A stretch of DNA of 64,000 nt from Streptomyces roseifaciens (GCF_001445655.1 NZ_LNBE01000004.1:930001-994000); one strand, 5' to 3'; shown: positions 26,246 through 35,237, counted from the stretch's first letter. Notes: generated by a model not told the origin, from the sequence alone. Made by a program: numbers and translations.

Positions 26246-27174
26246 GCCCGATCCGCGACACGTTCGCCGAGCAGGCCTTGGGGCCTGATGAGGAGGACGA
26301 GGATGAGGAGGGCGAAGGCCCATACGTCCTTCCAGCCGCCTCCGCCGAGTTGTTGCATTCCGGGGATGTGCTGGATGTAGGTGGAGGCGGCGGCTTCGGC
26401 TATGCCGAGGACGACTCCGCCGAGCATGGCTCCGTAGATGTTGCCGATGCCGCCGAGGACGGCGGCGGTGAAGGCTTTGAGGCCGAGGATGAAGCCCATT
26501 TCGAAGTTGATCTGTCCGGCGCGGAGGCCTGCGGCGACTGCGGCGACGGCGGCGAAGGCGCCGCCGATGGCGAAGGCCAGGACGATGATGCGGTCGGTGT
26601 TGATGCCCATGAGTTTTGCGGTGTCGGGGTCCTGGGCGGTGGCCTGCATGGCGCGGCCGGTGCGGCTTCTGGCGACGAAGAAGCCGAGGGCGAGCATGCA
26701 CAGGGGTGCGGCGATGAGGACGAAGACGTCGTCGCGCTGGATGTGGAGGTTGCCGGCGAGTTCGAATGCGTCGCCTTGGAACTGGGGGAAGCCGCGGGAT
26801 TTCTTGGCGTCGGGGTAGAAGGCCCAGACGAGTTGCTGGAGGGCGATGGACAGGCCGATGGCGGTGATGAGGGGGGCGAGCCTGGGGGCGTCGCGCAGTG
26901 GCCGGTAGGCGAAGCGTTCGGCTGCGGTGGCGACGGCGACGGAGGCGAGGGCGCCGCCGATGAGCATGAGGGGGAGGGCGGCGGAGAGGGGTGTGCCGGC
27001 GGGAAGCCACAGGTGGACGCTGAGGGCGCCGAAGCCCCCGATCATGACGATCTCGCCGTGGGCGAAGTTGATGAGCTGGACGATGCCGTAGACCATGGTG
27101 TACCCGATGGCGATGAGGCCGTAGAGGGCACCGAGGGCGAGACCGTTGACCAGCGTTTGCGGCAGTTGGTGCAC
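26242..27174 (-). CDS. livH: Branched-chain amino acid ABC transporter, permease LivH
   Basis: 310 residues from GTG with GGAGG eight bases upstream. Eight or so membrane segments are evident, and the family motifs ALGALYGLIAIGYTMVYGIVQLINFAHGE-like start, GRAMQATAQD coupling region, and LGGIGNIYGAMLGG are all present. It pairs with LivM to form the membrane channel for leucine, isoleucine and valine or related substrates. It follows livK after 161 bases that contain a hairpin and a 10-bp repeat, so translation of this gene may be set lower than that of the binding protein. Confidence 0.95.
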   Translation of the reverse strand: MHQLPQTLVNGLALGALYGLIAIGYTMVYGIVQLINFAHGEIVMIGGFGALSVHLWLPAGTPLSAALPLMLIGGALASVAVATAAERFAYRPLRDAPRLAPLITAIGLSIALQQLVWAFYPDAKKSRGFPQFQGDAFELAGNLHIQRDDVFVLIAAPLCMLALGFFVARSRTGRAMQATAQDPDTAKLMGINTDRIIVLAFAIGGAFAAVAAVAAGLRAGQINFEMGFILGLKAFTAAVLGGIGNIYGAMLGGVVLGIAEAAASTYIQHIPGMQQLGGGGWKDVWAFALLILVLLIRPQGLLGERVADRA

Positions 27175-27208
27175 CGCTGGGCCTCCGATGCGGGTGTCGG
27201 ATGTGGGT

Positions 27209-27241
27209 CCGCGCGAGGGCGTGGGTTGCGTCCTCGCGCGG
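27209..27241 (-). terminator. Hairpin in the livK-livH gap, possible partial terminator
   Basis: CCGCGCGAGG (27209-27218) pairs perfectly with CCTCGCGCGG (27232-27241). It lies 35 bases before livH in the transcribed region and could stop part of transcription or protect the livK 3' end, giving more binding protein than permease. Confidence 0.6.
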
Positions 27242-27281
27242 TGGGTGCGGTTTCCGCGGGGCCTGTTGCGGGCCCTTCGTT

Positions 27282-27321
27282 CTTTGCGGTCCTGCTCAGT
27301 CCTCTTCGGTCCTCTTCAGTC
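27282..27321 (-). repeat. Degenerate 10-bp tandem repeat, four copies, after livK
   Basis: On the coding strand units of GACTGAAGAG, GACCGAAGAG, GACTGAGCAG and GACCGCAAAG follow one another directly after the livK stop. The role is unknown. Confidence 0.65.
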
Positions 27322-27335
27322 CCTGGGAGGGCTGT

Positions 27336-28574
27336 TCAGTCCTTGAAGGTGGCGCTCTTGAGGGACTGCCAGGTGTCGCCCTTGACCTGGTAGACGGTCA
27401 GTTGTTTGTTGGTGGTGTCCCCGTATTCGTCGAAGGAGACTTTTCCGGTCACGCCTTCGAAGGAGACCTTGCCCATGGCTTCGGTGACCTTGGCGCGGGC
27501 GTCGGCGGGGAGTTTTCCGTTGTTGTCGGCGACGACTTTCTTGACGGCTTGGACGATGGCCCAGGCGGCGTCGTAGGAGTAGCCGCCGTAGGCCGCGTAG
27601 GGGTCTTTGTAGGCGGCGTCCTTGTAGTTCTGGACGAAGGCCTTGGCGGAGTCGAGGCCTTCGACGGGGTAGCCGACGGAGGTGCCGAGGTCGCCGTCGT
27701 TGTTCTCGCTGGAGGCTTTGATGAAGGCGGGGTCGTAGACGCCGTCGCCGCCCATCAGGGGGATGCGGGCTCCGGTCTTCTTCACCTGGTCGGAGAGGAG
27801 GCCGCCTTCGGGGTACTGGCCGCCGTAGTAGACGATGTCCGCGCCGCTGGTCTTGACTTTGTTGGCGACGCTGGAGAAGTCGGTCTCCTTGACGGTGATG
27901 TGGTCGGTGCCGACGACTTCGCCGCCGAGGCGTTTGAATTCCTGGGCGAAGATGGAGGCGAGGCCGACGCCGTAGGTCTGTTTGTCGTCGACGACGAAGA
28001 CTTTCTTCTTCTTGGCGTCCTTGTAGGCGTATTGCGCGGCGAAGCGGCCTTGGATGATGTCGGTGGTGGCGGTGCGGAAGTAGGTTTTGAAGGGGCGTTT
28101 CTTCTCTCCCTTGAGCCAGTTGTCGCCCTGGCTGAGCTCGGGGCTGGTGTTGGCGGGGGAGACCTGTGTGAGGTCGGCTCGGGCGAAGACGCCCTGCATG
28201 GACTGGGACACGCCGGAGTTGAGGGGGCCGACGACGCCGAGGACGGTCTTGTCGGCGACGAGTTTGGTGGCGTTCTGCTGGCCGGAGGCCGGAACGGCCT
28301 GGTCGTCCAGGGCTTCGGTCTTGAAGGTGATGCCCTGGACCTCTTTGTTCTTGTTGGCGGTGCGGGCGGCGAGGTCGACGGAGTTCTTGATGCCCTGGCC
28401 GAGGGCGGACAGGGAGCCGGTCAGCGGGGCGTCGACACCGATCACCACGGTGGTCTGCTTGCCGCTGCCCTCGTTGTCGTCGCTCTTGCCGCCGTCGCGT
28501 GAGCCGCAGGCGCTCAGGGCGAGTGTGCCGGCGGCGAGGGTGCTGGTGAGGATGAGCAGGGGACGGTGGCGCAC
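27336..28574 (-). CDS. livK: Branched-chain amino acid-binding lipoprotein LivK
   Basis: 412 residues from GTG, with AAAGGA eight bases upstream. The signal peptide ends in a lipobox LSAC, so the mature protein is attached to the outer face of the membrane by its Cys. The rest is a type I periplasmic-binding fold: VVIGVDAPLTGSLSALGQG binds ligand at the start, with VLGVVGPLNSG, YFRTATTD and YGGYSYDAAW later. It captures branched-chain or related amino acids and delivers them to LivH/LivM. As first gene of the unit it is separated from livH by an attenuator-like region. The exact ligand cannot be read from sequence. Confidence 0.94.
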   Translation of the reverse strand: MRHRPLLILTSTLAAGTLALSACGSRDGGKSDDNEGSGKQTTVVIGVDAPLTGSLSALGQGIKNSVDLAARTANKNKEVQGITFKTEALDDQAVPASGQQNATKLVADKTVLGVVGPLNSGVSQSMQGVFARADLTQVSPANTSPELSQGDNWLKGEKKRPFKTYFRTATTDIIQGRFAAQYAYKDAKKKKVFVVDDKQTYGVGLASIFAQEFKRLGGEVVGTDHITVKETDFSSVANKVKTSGADIVYYGGQYPEGGLLSDQVKKTGARIPLMGGDGVYDPAFIKASSENNDGDLGTSVGYPVEGLDSAKAFVQNYKDAAYKDPYAAYGGYSYDAAWAIVQAVKKVVADNNGKLPADARAKVTEAMGKVSFEGVTGKVSFDEYGDTTNKQLTVYQVKGDTWQSLKSATFKD

Positions 28575-28876
28575 GGTGTGTCCTTTCCCCGGCGGGGTGG
28601 TGACTGGCCGTGACTCTAAGGGGGTGCGGCTGCGGGGGGCAGAGGTGCTGGCCATGATGTGACTGTCTTGTTATGACGCAGATCACTTCTGGGGAGTTTT
28701 GTGTAGCAGCCGTGAGCGAATGATCTTCGCGGATGGGGATTTGTCCCCCGAGTGCGGAGCCAGAAAGTGCAGTTCCGCTAAGCAGTCGGGGGCGCGGGAA
28801 GGGATGGACGGGCCGCGAGGAGCGCGGTCCTGCCGACGGTGCTACGTTTCCCGTCCTACGTGACGATTACACACGG
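28575..28876. other. Intergenic region upstream of livK with a candidate structured RNA
   Basis: About 300 bases without a supported gene. The left part must hold the livK promoter; no clear -35/-10 pair is visible. The right part holds a nested stem-loop at 28745-28792, listed separately, and a second short inverted repeat (GGGCCGCGAGGAGCGCGGTCC). Confidence 0.5.
28745..28792. ncRNA. Candidate structured RNA, two nested stems
   Basis: CCCCCGA (28745-28751) pairs with TCGGGGG (28786-28792), and inside it GCGGA (28754-28758) pairs with TCCGC (28774-28778), leaving a 15-base purine-rich apical loop and a TAAGCAG bulge on one side. The fold is possible on either strand. It matches no riboswitch or sRNA I can name, and the base of the stem is followed by a purine stretch, not a T-tract. 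Confidence 0.3.
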
Positions 28877-29263
28877 TCACGTGGGAGGCCGCCAGTTCTC
28901 CGAGCTGCGGGTGGCCCCGCCCGCGGCCTCGCAGCGCTGCCGCGCCTGGCGGCGGGCCAGTTCGAGGGCCGCGGCGGTCCCGTGTCTGCGCTGTTCGCCG
29001 CGGGCCGCCTGCACGATGTCGTCGTAGAGGGCGAACTGCTCGTTGGACAGGCCTTTCTGCTCCCAGTCGAGCCCGGCCCACTTGCTGCCGATGAGGTCCT
29101 GCTCGGCCCAGTAGGAGATGAGCTTGGTGCACAGCTGCACGGGGGAGTCGGGTGTGGGGGAGCGCGGGGCCGGGCCGGCCGCGGAGTCCCCGCAGCCGGC
29201 CAGGAGCGCGGCCGTCAGAAGCAGCGATGCGCCGGCCGGCCGGCGGCGCGAAGGTGCCCGCAT
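28877..29263 (-). CDS. Small hypothetical lipoprotein
   Basis: 128 residues. A basic start (MRAPSRRRPAG) is followed by a short hydrophobic core and the lipobox LLAGC at about 20-24, so the protein is predicted to be lipidated and exposed outside. The mature part has VQLCTKLISYWAEQDLIG, an amphipathic helical stretch, and a late conserved-looking RRQARQRCEAAG; two Cys could form a disulfide. I do not recognise a domain. ATG 29263 follows a -10 hexamer by six bases, indicating leaderless expression independent of livK. Confidence 0.75.
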   Translation of the reverse strand: MRAPSRRRPAGASLLLTAALLAGCGDSAAGPAPRSPTPDSPVQLCTKLISYWAEQDLIGSKWAGLDWEQKGLSNEQFALYDDIVQAARGEQRRHGTAAALELARRQARQRCEAAGGATRSSENWRPPT

Positions 29264-29269
29264 GCGGGC

Positions 29270-29275
29270 ACGGTA
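29270..29275 (-). promoter_or_regulatory. -10 hexamer of a leaderless promoter for the small lipoprotein
   Basis: On the minus strand TACCGT is separated from the ATG at 29263 by six bases. Confidence 0.55.
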
Positions 29276-29345
29276 GAGCGCCCCGGCGGGCGCGGGAAGG
29301 TGCTGCGGGACGCGGAGGCGGTTGTCAGGACCGCTCCGGCGTCGG

Positions 29346-29807
29346 TCAGGCCGCTTCGGCGTCGCGCAGGACGCAGGTCAGACGCGCGGAGCACACGCGC
29401 TTGTCGTTCTCGTCGGTCACGACGATCTCGTAGGTGGCGGTGGTGCGCCCGCGGTGGACGGGGGTGGCGACGCCGGTCACCATTCCGGAGCGGACGCCCC
29501 GGTGGTGGGTGCAGTTGAGGTCGACGCCGACGGCGATCCGGGAGGGACCGCCGTGCAGCATGGCGCCGATGGAGCCGAGGGTCTCGGCGAGCACGGCGGA
29601 GGCGCCGCCGTGCAGCAGGCCGTACGGCTGGGTGTTGCCCTCGACGGGCATGGTGCCGACCACGCGCTCCGGGGAGGCCTCGACGACCCGTACGCTCATG
29701 CGCTCGCCGAGGTGCCCGGCGGAGAAGAGGGCGGGCAGGTCGAGCCCGCTGCCGGACCACTGGTCCAGGACCTCCTGCGGAAACGTGGTCTTGCCGTGCT
29801 CGCCCAT
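29346..29807 (-). CDS. PaaI-type hotdog-fold thioesterase
   Basis: 153 residues from ATG 29807, which has GGAG nine bases upstream; a GTG 18 bases earlier lacks such a site. The hotdog-fold pattern of the PaaI family is clear: NTQPYGLLHGGASAVLAE with the catalytic HGG and Glu/Asp helix, AVGVDLNCTHHRGVRSG, and the late TATYEIVVTDENDKRVCSARLTC. Members hydrolyse acyl-CoA thioesters (phenylacetyl- or hydroxybenzoyl-CoA types) in the cytoplasm as tetramers. It lies just downstream of an FdhF-like gene but 66 bases separate them and no metabolic link is obvious. Confidence 0.92.
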   Translation of the reverse strand: MGEHGKTTFPQEVLDQWSGSGLDLPALFSAGHLGERMSVRVVEASPERVVGTMPVEGNTQPYGLLHGGASAVLAETLGSIGAMLHGGPSRIAVGVDLNCTHHRGVRSGMVTGVATPVHRGRTTATYEIVVTDENDKRVCSARLTCVLRDAEAA

Positions 29808-29873
29808 GCGTCGTGCTCCGATCACCCTCGGCCGTTGTGGTGTGAACGTTTTTTCAGTTCAACGGCCTTGCCG

Positions 29874-32189
29874 TCAACCGGTCCGGTCGTCCTTCCGCCC
29901 GGTCCGTGCCGCCTGCTCCGCCTTTTCGATCCTGATGACCAGGGACTTGCTGGCGGGGGTGTTGCTGATGTCGGCGGTGTGGTCGAGCGGGACCAGGACG
30001 TTGGTCTCCGGGTAGTAGGCGGCGGCGCAGCCGCGGGCGGTCGGGTAGTGGACGACGCGGAAGCCGGCGGCGCGGCGTTCGGTGCCGTCGGTCCACTCGC
30101 TGACGAGGTCGGCGTAGGAGCCGTCGGCGAGGTCGAGCTCGCGGGCGTCCTCGGGGCTGACGAGGACGACGCGCCGGCCGTTCTTGATGCCGCGGTAGCG
30201 GTCGTCGAGGCCGTAGATCGTGGTGTTGTACTGGTCGTGCGAGCGGAGCGTCTGCAGCAGCAGGCGGCCTTCCGGGAGGCGGGGGTACTCGACCGGGGCG
30301 GCGGTGAAGTTGGCCTTGCCGGTGGCGGTGGGGAAGCGGCGCTCGTCGCGGGGCGCGTGGGGCAGGGTGAAGCCGCCGGGGTGGGCGACGCGGGCGTTGA
30401 AGTCCTCGAAGCCGGGGACGACGCGCGCGATGCGGTCGCGGATCGTGGCGTAGTCCCGTTCGAAGGCCTCCCACGGGGTGGCGGAGGCCGCGCCGAGCAC
30501 GCGCCGGGCCAGGCGGCAGACGATGGCGGGCTCGGACAGGAGGTGGGGGCTCGCGGGCTTCAGGCCGCCGCGGGAGGCGTGGACCATGCCCATCGAGTCC
30601 TCGACGGTGACGAACTGTTCGCCGCCGGCCTGCCGGTCGCGTTCGGTGCGGCCGAGGGTGGGCAGGATGAGGGCGCGGGCGCCCGTGACGACGTGGGAGC
30701 GGTTGAGCTTGGTCGACACGTGCACGGTGAGGCGGGCGCGGCGCACGGCGGCTTCGGTGACGTCGGTGTCGGGGGTGGCGGAGACGAAGTTGCCGCCCAT
30801 GGCGAAGAAGACCTTGGCCTGTCCGTCGCGGAGCGCACGGATGGCGCGGACGACGTCAAGGCCGTGCTCGCGCGGCGGGGTGAAGCCGAATTCCTTTTCC
30901 AGGGCGTCGAGGAATGCCGGTGCGGGGCGCTCGAAGATGCCCATGGTGCGGTCGCCCTGGACGTTGCTGTGGCCGCGGACGGGGCAGACGCCGGCGCCGG
31001 GGCGGCCGATGTCCCCGCGCAGCAGCAGGAGGTTGACGACCTCCTTGATGGTGGGCACGGCGTGCTTGTGCTGGGTGAGGCCCATGGCCCAGCAGACGAT
31101 GGTGCGCTTCGAGGCCAGGACCATGCCGAGCGCCTGCTCGATCTCCGCCCGGCTCAGGCCGGTGGCCCGCAGGGTCTCGTCCCAGTCGGCGGCGAGTGCG
31201 GCGTCGCGGAAGTCCTCGAAGCCGTGGGTGTGTTCGCGGACGAACTCCGTGTCGACGGCGCCCTCGGTCTCCAGGACGAGCTTGTTGAGGATGCGGAAGA
31301 GCGCCTGGTCGCCGCCGAGGCGGATCTGCAGGAACAGGTCGGTCAGGGCGGTGCCGCCGCCTGCGAGGCCGCGGGCGTTCTGCGGGTTCTTGAAGCGTTC
31401 CAGGCCCGCTTCGGGGAGCGGGTTGACCGTGATGATCTTCGTCCCGCCGCGCTTGGCCTTCTCCAGGGCGCTGAGCATGCGGGGGTGGTTGGTGCCCGGG
31501 TTCTGCCCGGCGACGATGATCAGGTCGGCTTTGTAGAGGTCCTCCAGGAGGACGCTGCCCTTGCCGATGCCGATGGTCTCCGACAGCGCCGAGCCGGAGG
31601 ACTCGTGGCACATGTTGGAGCAGTCGGGCAGGTTGTTGGTGCCGAATTCGCGGGCGAAGAGCTGGTAGAGGAAGGCGGCTTCGTTGCTGGTGCGGCCGGA
31701 GGTGTAGAAGACGGCCTCGTCGGGGGAGCCGAGGGCCGCCAGCTCCTCGCCGATGATGTCGAAGGCGCGCTCCCAGCTGACCGGCTCGTAGGCGTCGGAC
31801 CCCTCGGCCAGGTACATGGGGGTGGTCAGGCGGCCCTGCTGGCCGAGCCAGTAGCCGCTGCGCCCGGCGAGGTCGGGGACCGGGTGCCGGGCGAAGAAGT
31901 CGGGGGTGACGCGGCGCAGCGTGGCCTCTTCGGCGACGGCCTTGGCGCCGTTCTCGCAGAATTCGGCGGCGTGGCGCTTGTCCGGCTCGGGCCAGGCGCA
32001 GCCGGGGCAGTCGAAGCCGTCCTTCTGGTTGACCTTGAGCAGGGTGAGGGCGGTGCGGCGCGCGCCCATCTGCTGGTGGGCCATGCGCAGGGAGTGGGCG
32101 ACGGCGGGCAGCCCGGCGGCGGCGTGTTGCGGGGCCGTGACGTCCGGTGCGTCCTGGACGGGATCGCCGGTGGGTGGCCTGCCTGCCAT
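29874..32189 (-). CDS. FdhF/YdeP-family molybdopterin oxidoreductase
   Basis: 771 residues from ATG with GGGGGAG five bases upstream. A CPGCAWP motif near residue 60 fits the single iron-sulfur binding of YdeP-type proteins. The molybdopterin domains follow: the GRTSNEAAFLYQLFAR helix, NMCHESSG at the usual active-site position, LIIVAGQNPGTNHPRML, and the C-terminal dinucleotide-binding domain (about 640-771) with LRSHDQYNTTIYG. Relatives include E. coli YdeP, linked to acid resistance, and formate-dehydrogenase-like enzymes; the physiological electron donor of the family is unknown. No FdhD sulfurtransferase gene is nearby. It is divergent from polA. Confidence 0.92.
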   Translation of the reverse strand: MAGRPPTGDPVQDAPDVTAPQHAAAGLPAVAHSLRMAHQQMGARRTALTLLKVNQKDGFDCPGCAWPEPDKRHAAEFCENGAKAVAEEATLRRVTPDFFARHPVPDLAGRSGYWLGQQGRLTTPMYLAEGSDAYEPVSWERAFDIIGEELAALGSPDEAVFYTSGRTSNEAAFLYQLFAREFGTNNLPDCSNMCHESSGSALSETIGIGKGSVLLEDLYKADLIIVAGQNPGTNHPRMLSALEKAKRGGTKIITVNPLPEAGLERFKNPQNARGLAGGGTALTDLFLQIRLGGDQALFRILNKLVLETEGAVDTEFVREHTHGFEDFRDAALAADWDETLRATGLSRAEIEQALGMVLASKRTIVCWAMGLTQHKHAVPTIKEVVNLLLLRGDIGRPGAGVCPVRGHSNVQGDRTMGIFERPAPAFLDALEKEFGFTPPREHGLDVVRAIRALRDGQAKVFFAMGGNFVSATPDTDVTEAAVRRARLTVHVSTKLNRSHVVTGARALILPTLGRTERDRQAGGEQFVTVEDSMGMVHASRGGLKPASPHLLSEPAIVCRLARRVLGAASATPWEAFERDYATIRDRIARVVPGFEDFNARVAHPGGFTLPHAPRDERRFPTATGKANFTAAPVEYPRLPEGRLLLQTLRSHDQYNTTIYGLDDRYRGIKNGRRVVLVSPEDARELDLADGSYADLVSEWTDGTERRAAGFRVVHYPTARGCAAAYYPETNVLVPLDHTADISNTPASKSLVIRIEKAEQAARTGRKDDRTG

Positions 32190-32329
32190 GTCGCTCCCCC
32201 TTGAGCGGTCGGTGGTGCGCTGTCGCGTACGGGTCTCCCGTACGGATCTCCACGTCGGATCTCTGCGTACGGCTCCGATCCTGTCACGGGGCGGCGGGGG
32301 GCGCCGGGGCGAGGTCGCCGTGGCCGGGA

Positions 32330-32352
32330 TTGTCAGTGGGCCGTGGCAGGAT
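32330..32352 (+). promoter_or_regulatory. RecA-NDp/PafBC-type DNA-damage promoter of polA
   Basis: TTGTCAGTG (32330-32338), an 8-base spacer and the -10 hexamer CAGGAT (32347-32352), followed by seven bases and the GTG start. The box matches the mycobacterial consensus TTGTCRGTG-N8-TAnnnT except for the first -10 base. Confidence 0.75.
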
Positions 32353-32359
32353 CGGGGGC

Positions 32360-35095
32360 GTGGCAGCAAAGGCAGTGAAGACGAACGAACCGACCGGCAC
32401 CGAGGCAGCGGAGGGAGGTCGCCCCCGCCTGCTCCTGATGGACGGGCACTCGATGGCGTACCGGGCGTTCTTCGCGCTGCCCGCGGAGAATTTCACGACG
32501 GCCGCCGGTCAGACGACGAATGCGGTGTACGGCTTCGCGTCCATGCTGGCGAACACCCTCCGTGACGAGCAGCCCACGCACTTCGCCGTGGCGTTCGACG
32601 TGTCGCGCAAGACGTGGCGCTCCGAGGAGTTCCCGGAGTACAAGGCGACGCGCTCCAAGACGCCGGACGACTTCAAGGGCCAGGTGGAGCTGATCGGCGA
32701 CATGCTGGACGCGATGAGCGTGCCGCGGTTCGCGGTCGACGGCTTCGAGGCCGACGACGTGATCGCCACGCTTGCCACGCAGGCGGAGGCCGAGGGTTTC
32801 CACGTCTCGATCGTCACCGGCGACCGCGATTCCTTCCAGCTCGTCTCCGACGACGTCACGGTGCTGTATCCGACGAAGGGCGTCTCGGAGCTCACCCGCT
32901 TCACTCCGGAGAAGGTGCAGGAGAAGTACGGCCTGACCCCCTCGCAGTACCCGGACTTCGCGGCCCTGCGCGGCGACCCGTCGGACAACCTGCCGGGCAT
33001 CCCGGGCGTGGGCGAGAAGACCGCCGCGAAGTGGATCAACCAGTTCGGTTCCTTCGCCGATCTCGTGGAGCGCGTCGAGGAGGTCAAGGGCAAGGCCGGG
33101 CAGAACCTCCGCGATCACCTGGAGGCCGTCAAGCTCAACCGCCGCCTGACGGAGATGGTGCGTGACGTCGAGCTGCCCGTGCGCCCGGAGGGGCTGCGCC
33201 GCGCGGCGTACGACCGCAAGGCGCTGATCGCGTTCCTGGAGGGTCTGGAGATCCGCAACCAGGGCCTGCGGGACCGGCTGCTGGCCGCCGACCCGGGTGC
33301 GGAGGCCGCGGAGGAGATCGTCCCCGAGGCCGGTGCGGAGGTGGACGGCTCGGTGCTGGGCGCCGGCGAGCTCGCGCCGTGGCTGGCCGGGCACGGCTCG
33401 GTTCCGCTCGGTGTGGCCGTGGTCGACTCGTGGTCGCTGGGCAGTGGCCGGGTCGCGGAGATCGCGCTGGCGACGGGTGAGGGCCCGGCCGCCTGGTTCG
33501 ATCCCGCCGAGCTGGACGAGGCCGACGAGCGGGCGTTCGCCGCGTGGAGCGCGGATGCGGGTGCGCCGAAGGTCATGCACGACGCCAAGTCCGCGATGCG
33601 GGTCTTCGCCGAGCACGGCTGGACCGTCGAGGGCGTCAGCATGGACACGGCGCTGGCCGCGTATCTCGTGAAGCCCGGGCGTCGCTCCTTCGCGCTGGAC
33701 GCGCTGTCCGTGGAGTACCTGGGCCGCGAGCTGGCCACGGCCGCCGCGGGCGACGGTCAGCTGGCCTTCGGCGCGGACGAGCAGGCCGAGGCCGATGCGC
33801 TGATGGGCCGGGCCCGTACGGTCCTGGACCTGGGCGCGGCGTTCACCACGCGCCTGGAGGAGGTCGGCGCGGCGGAGCTGATGCGCGACGTGGAGCTGCC
33901 GACGAGCGCGCTGCTGGCCCGTATGGAGCGGGCGGGCATCGCCGCCGACCGCGGCTGGCTGGAGCGCATGGAGCAGCAGTTCGCGGCCGCGGTGCAGCAG
34001 GCCGTGCAGGAGGCGCACGCCGCGGCGGGCCGCGAGTTCAACCTGGGCTCCCCGAAGCAGCTGCAGGAGGTGCTCTTCGGCGAGCTGGGCCTGCCCAGGA
34101 CCAAGAAGACCAAGACCGGGTACACCACGGACGCCGACGCCCTGGCCTGGCTCGCGGCGCAGACGGAGAACGAGCTCCCGGTGATCATGCTGCGGCACCG
34201 TGAGCAGTCGAAGCTGCGCTCCACGGTCGAGGGGCTGATCAAGGCGATCGCGCCCGGCGGCCGTATCCACACCACCTTCAACCAGACGGTGGCGGCCACG
34301 GGCCGGCTCTCCTCCACCGACCCCAATCTGCAGAACATCCCGGTGCGGACGGACGAGGGCCGGGCCATTCGCCGCGGTTTCGTCGTCGGCGAGGGCTTCG
34401 AGTCCCTGATGACGGCCGACTACAGCCAGATCGAGCTGCGCGTGATGGCCCACCTGTCGGAGGACGAGGGCCTGATCGAGGCGTTCAACTCCGGCGAGGA
34501 CCTGCACACCACCGTCGCCTCCCAGGTCTTCGGCGTGGCCAAGTCCGAGGTCGACCCGGAGATGCGCCGGAAGATCAAGGCGATGTCGTACGGCCTCGCG
34601 TACGGGCTGTCGGCCTTCGGCCTGTCCCAGCAGCTGAACATCGCCCCGGGCGAGGCCGGCAAGCTGATGGACACCTTCTTCGAGCGTTTCGGCGGCGTGC
34701 GGGACTACCTCCAGCGGGTCGTCGTCGAGGCCCGCGCCACGGGCTACACCGAGACGATGCTCGGCCGCCGCCGCTACCTCCCGGACCTCAACAGCGACAA
34801 CCGCCAGCGCCGCGAGATGGCCGAGCGGATGGCGCTGAACGCCCCGATCCAGGGCACGGCCGCCGACATCGTCAAGATCGCGATGCTGCGGGTGGGCGAG
34901 GCGCTGGAGGCGGAGGAGCTCTCGTCCCGGATGCTCCTGCAGGTCCACGACGAAATCGTGCTGGAGATCGCGCCGGGCGAGCGGGAGGCCGTCGAGGCGC
35001 TGGTCCGCCGCGAGATGGCGGGGGCGGTGTCGCTGAGCGCTCCGCTGGACGTGTCGGTCGGCGTGGGCCGGGACTGGGAGTCCGCCGCGCACTGA
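32360..35095 (+). CDS. polA: DNA polymerase I
   Basis: 911 residues from GTG; the upstream frame is unsupported. Residues ~20-300 are the 5'-3' exonuclease/flap domain (LLLMDGHSMAYRAFFA, FEADDVIATL, TGDRDSFQL, RGDPSDNLPG). Residues ~320-500 hold the 3'-5' exonuclease fold, but the catalytic acidic residues are not recognisable, as in other actinobacterial Pol I, so no proofreading is expected. The polymerase domain shows motif A MTADYSQIELR, the O-helix with RRKIKAMSYGLAYG, and motif C QVHDEIVLE. It fills gaps in excision repair and removes RNA primers. The damage-type promoter upstream predicts induction by DNA damage. Confidence 0.97.
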   Translation: MAAKAVKTNEPTGTEAAEGGRPRLLLMDGHSMAYRAFFALPAENFTTAAGQTTNAVYGFASMLANTLRDEQPTHFAVAFDVSRKTWRSEEFPEYKATRSKTPDDFKGQVELIGDMLDAMSVPRFAVDGFEADDVIATLATQAEAEGFHVSIVTGDRDSFQLVSDDVTVLYPTKGVSELTRFTPEKVQEKYGLTPSQYPDFAALRGDPSDNLPGIPGVGEKTAAKWINQFGSFADLVERVEEVKGKAGQNLRDHLEAVKLNRRLTEMVRDVELPVRPEGLRRAAYDRKALIAFLEGLEIRNQGLRDRLLAADPGAEAAEEIVPEAGAEVDGSVLGAGELAPWLAGHGSVPLGVAVVDSWSLGSGRVAEIALATGEGPAAWFDPAELDEADERAFAAWSADAGAPKVMHDAKSAMRVFAEHGWTVEGVSMDTALAAYLVKPGRRSFALDALSVEYLGRELATAAAGDGQLAFGADEQAEADALMGRARTVLDLGAAFTTRLEEVGAAELMRDVELPTSALLARMERAGIAADRGWLERMEQQFAAAVQQAVQEAHAAAGREFNLGSPKQLQEVLFGELGLPRTKKTKTGYTTDADALAWLAAQTENELPVIMLRHREQSKLRSTVEGLIKAIAPGGRIHTTFNQTVAATGRLSSTDPNLQNIPVRTDEGRAIRRGFVVGEGFESLMTADYSQIELRVMAHLSEDEGLIEAFNSGEDLHTTVASQVFGVAKSEVDPEMRRKIKAMSYGLAYGLSAFGLSQQLNIAPGEAGKLMDTFFERFGGVRDYLQRVVVEARATGYTETMLGRRRYLPDLNSDNRQRREMAERMALNAPIQGTAADIVKIAMLRVGEALEAEELSSRMLLQVHDEIVLEIAPGEREAVEALVRREMAGAVSLSAPLDVSVGVGRDWESAAH

Positions 35096-35111
35096 GTGCG
35101 TCCGCGTGTGT

Positions 35112-35152
35112 GCGTACGGCCCTTCTCCTTTCACGGGAGAGGGGCCGTACGC
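35112..35152 (+). terminator. Terminator after polA
   Basis: A long stem formed by GCGTACGGCCCTTCTCC (35112-35128) and its complement ending at 35152, with one G-T pair and a six-base loop. Confidence 0.85.
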
Positions 35153-35237
35153 GTGGTTCTCATCTGCCGCGTGCGTTGCTACCGTGCCCACTCCTGACGC
35201 CTCGTCAGGTCCGGGTGATCCCGCCGGGAGGCTTCGC

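Noticed and set aside
29311..29335. TTGTCAGGA upstream of the small lipoprotein gene as a fourth damage box
   Set aside because: It matches only the first seven bases, is on the wrong strand for the lipoprotein gene and has no -10 hexamer eight bases on.
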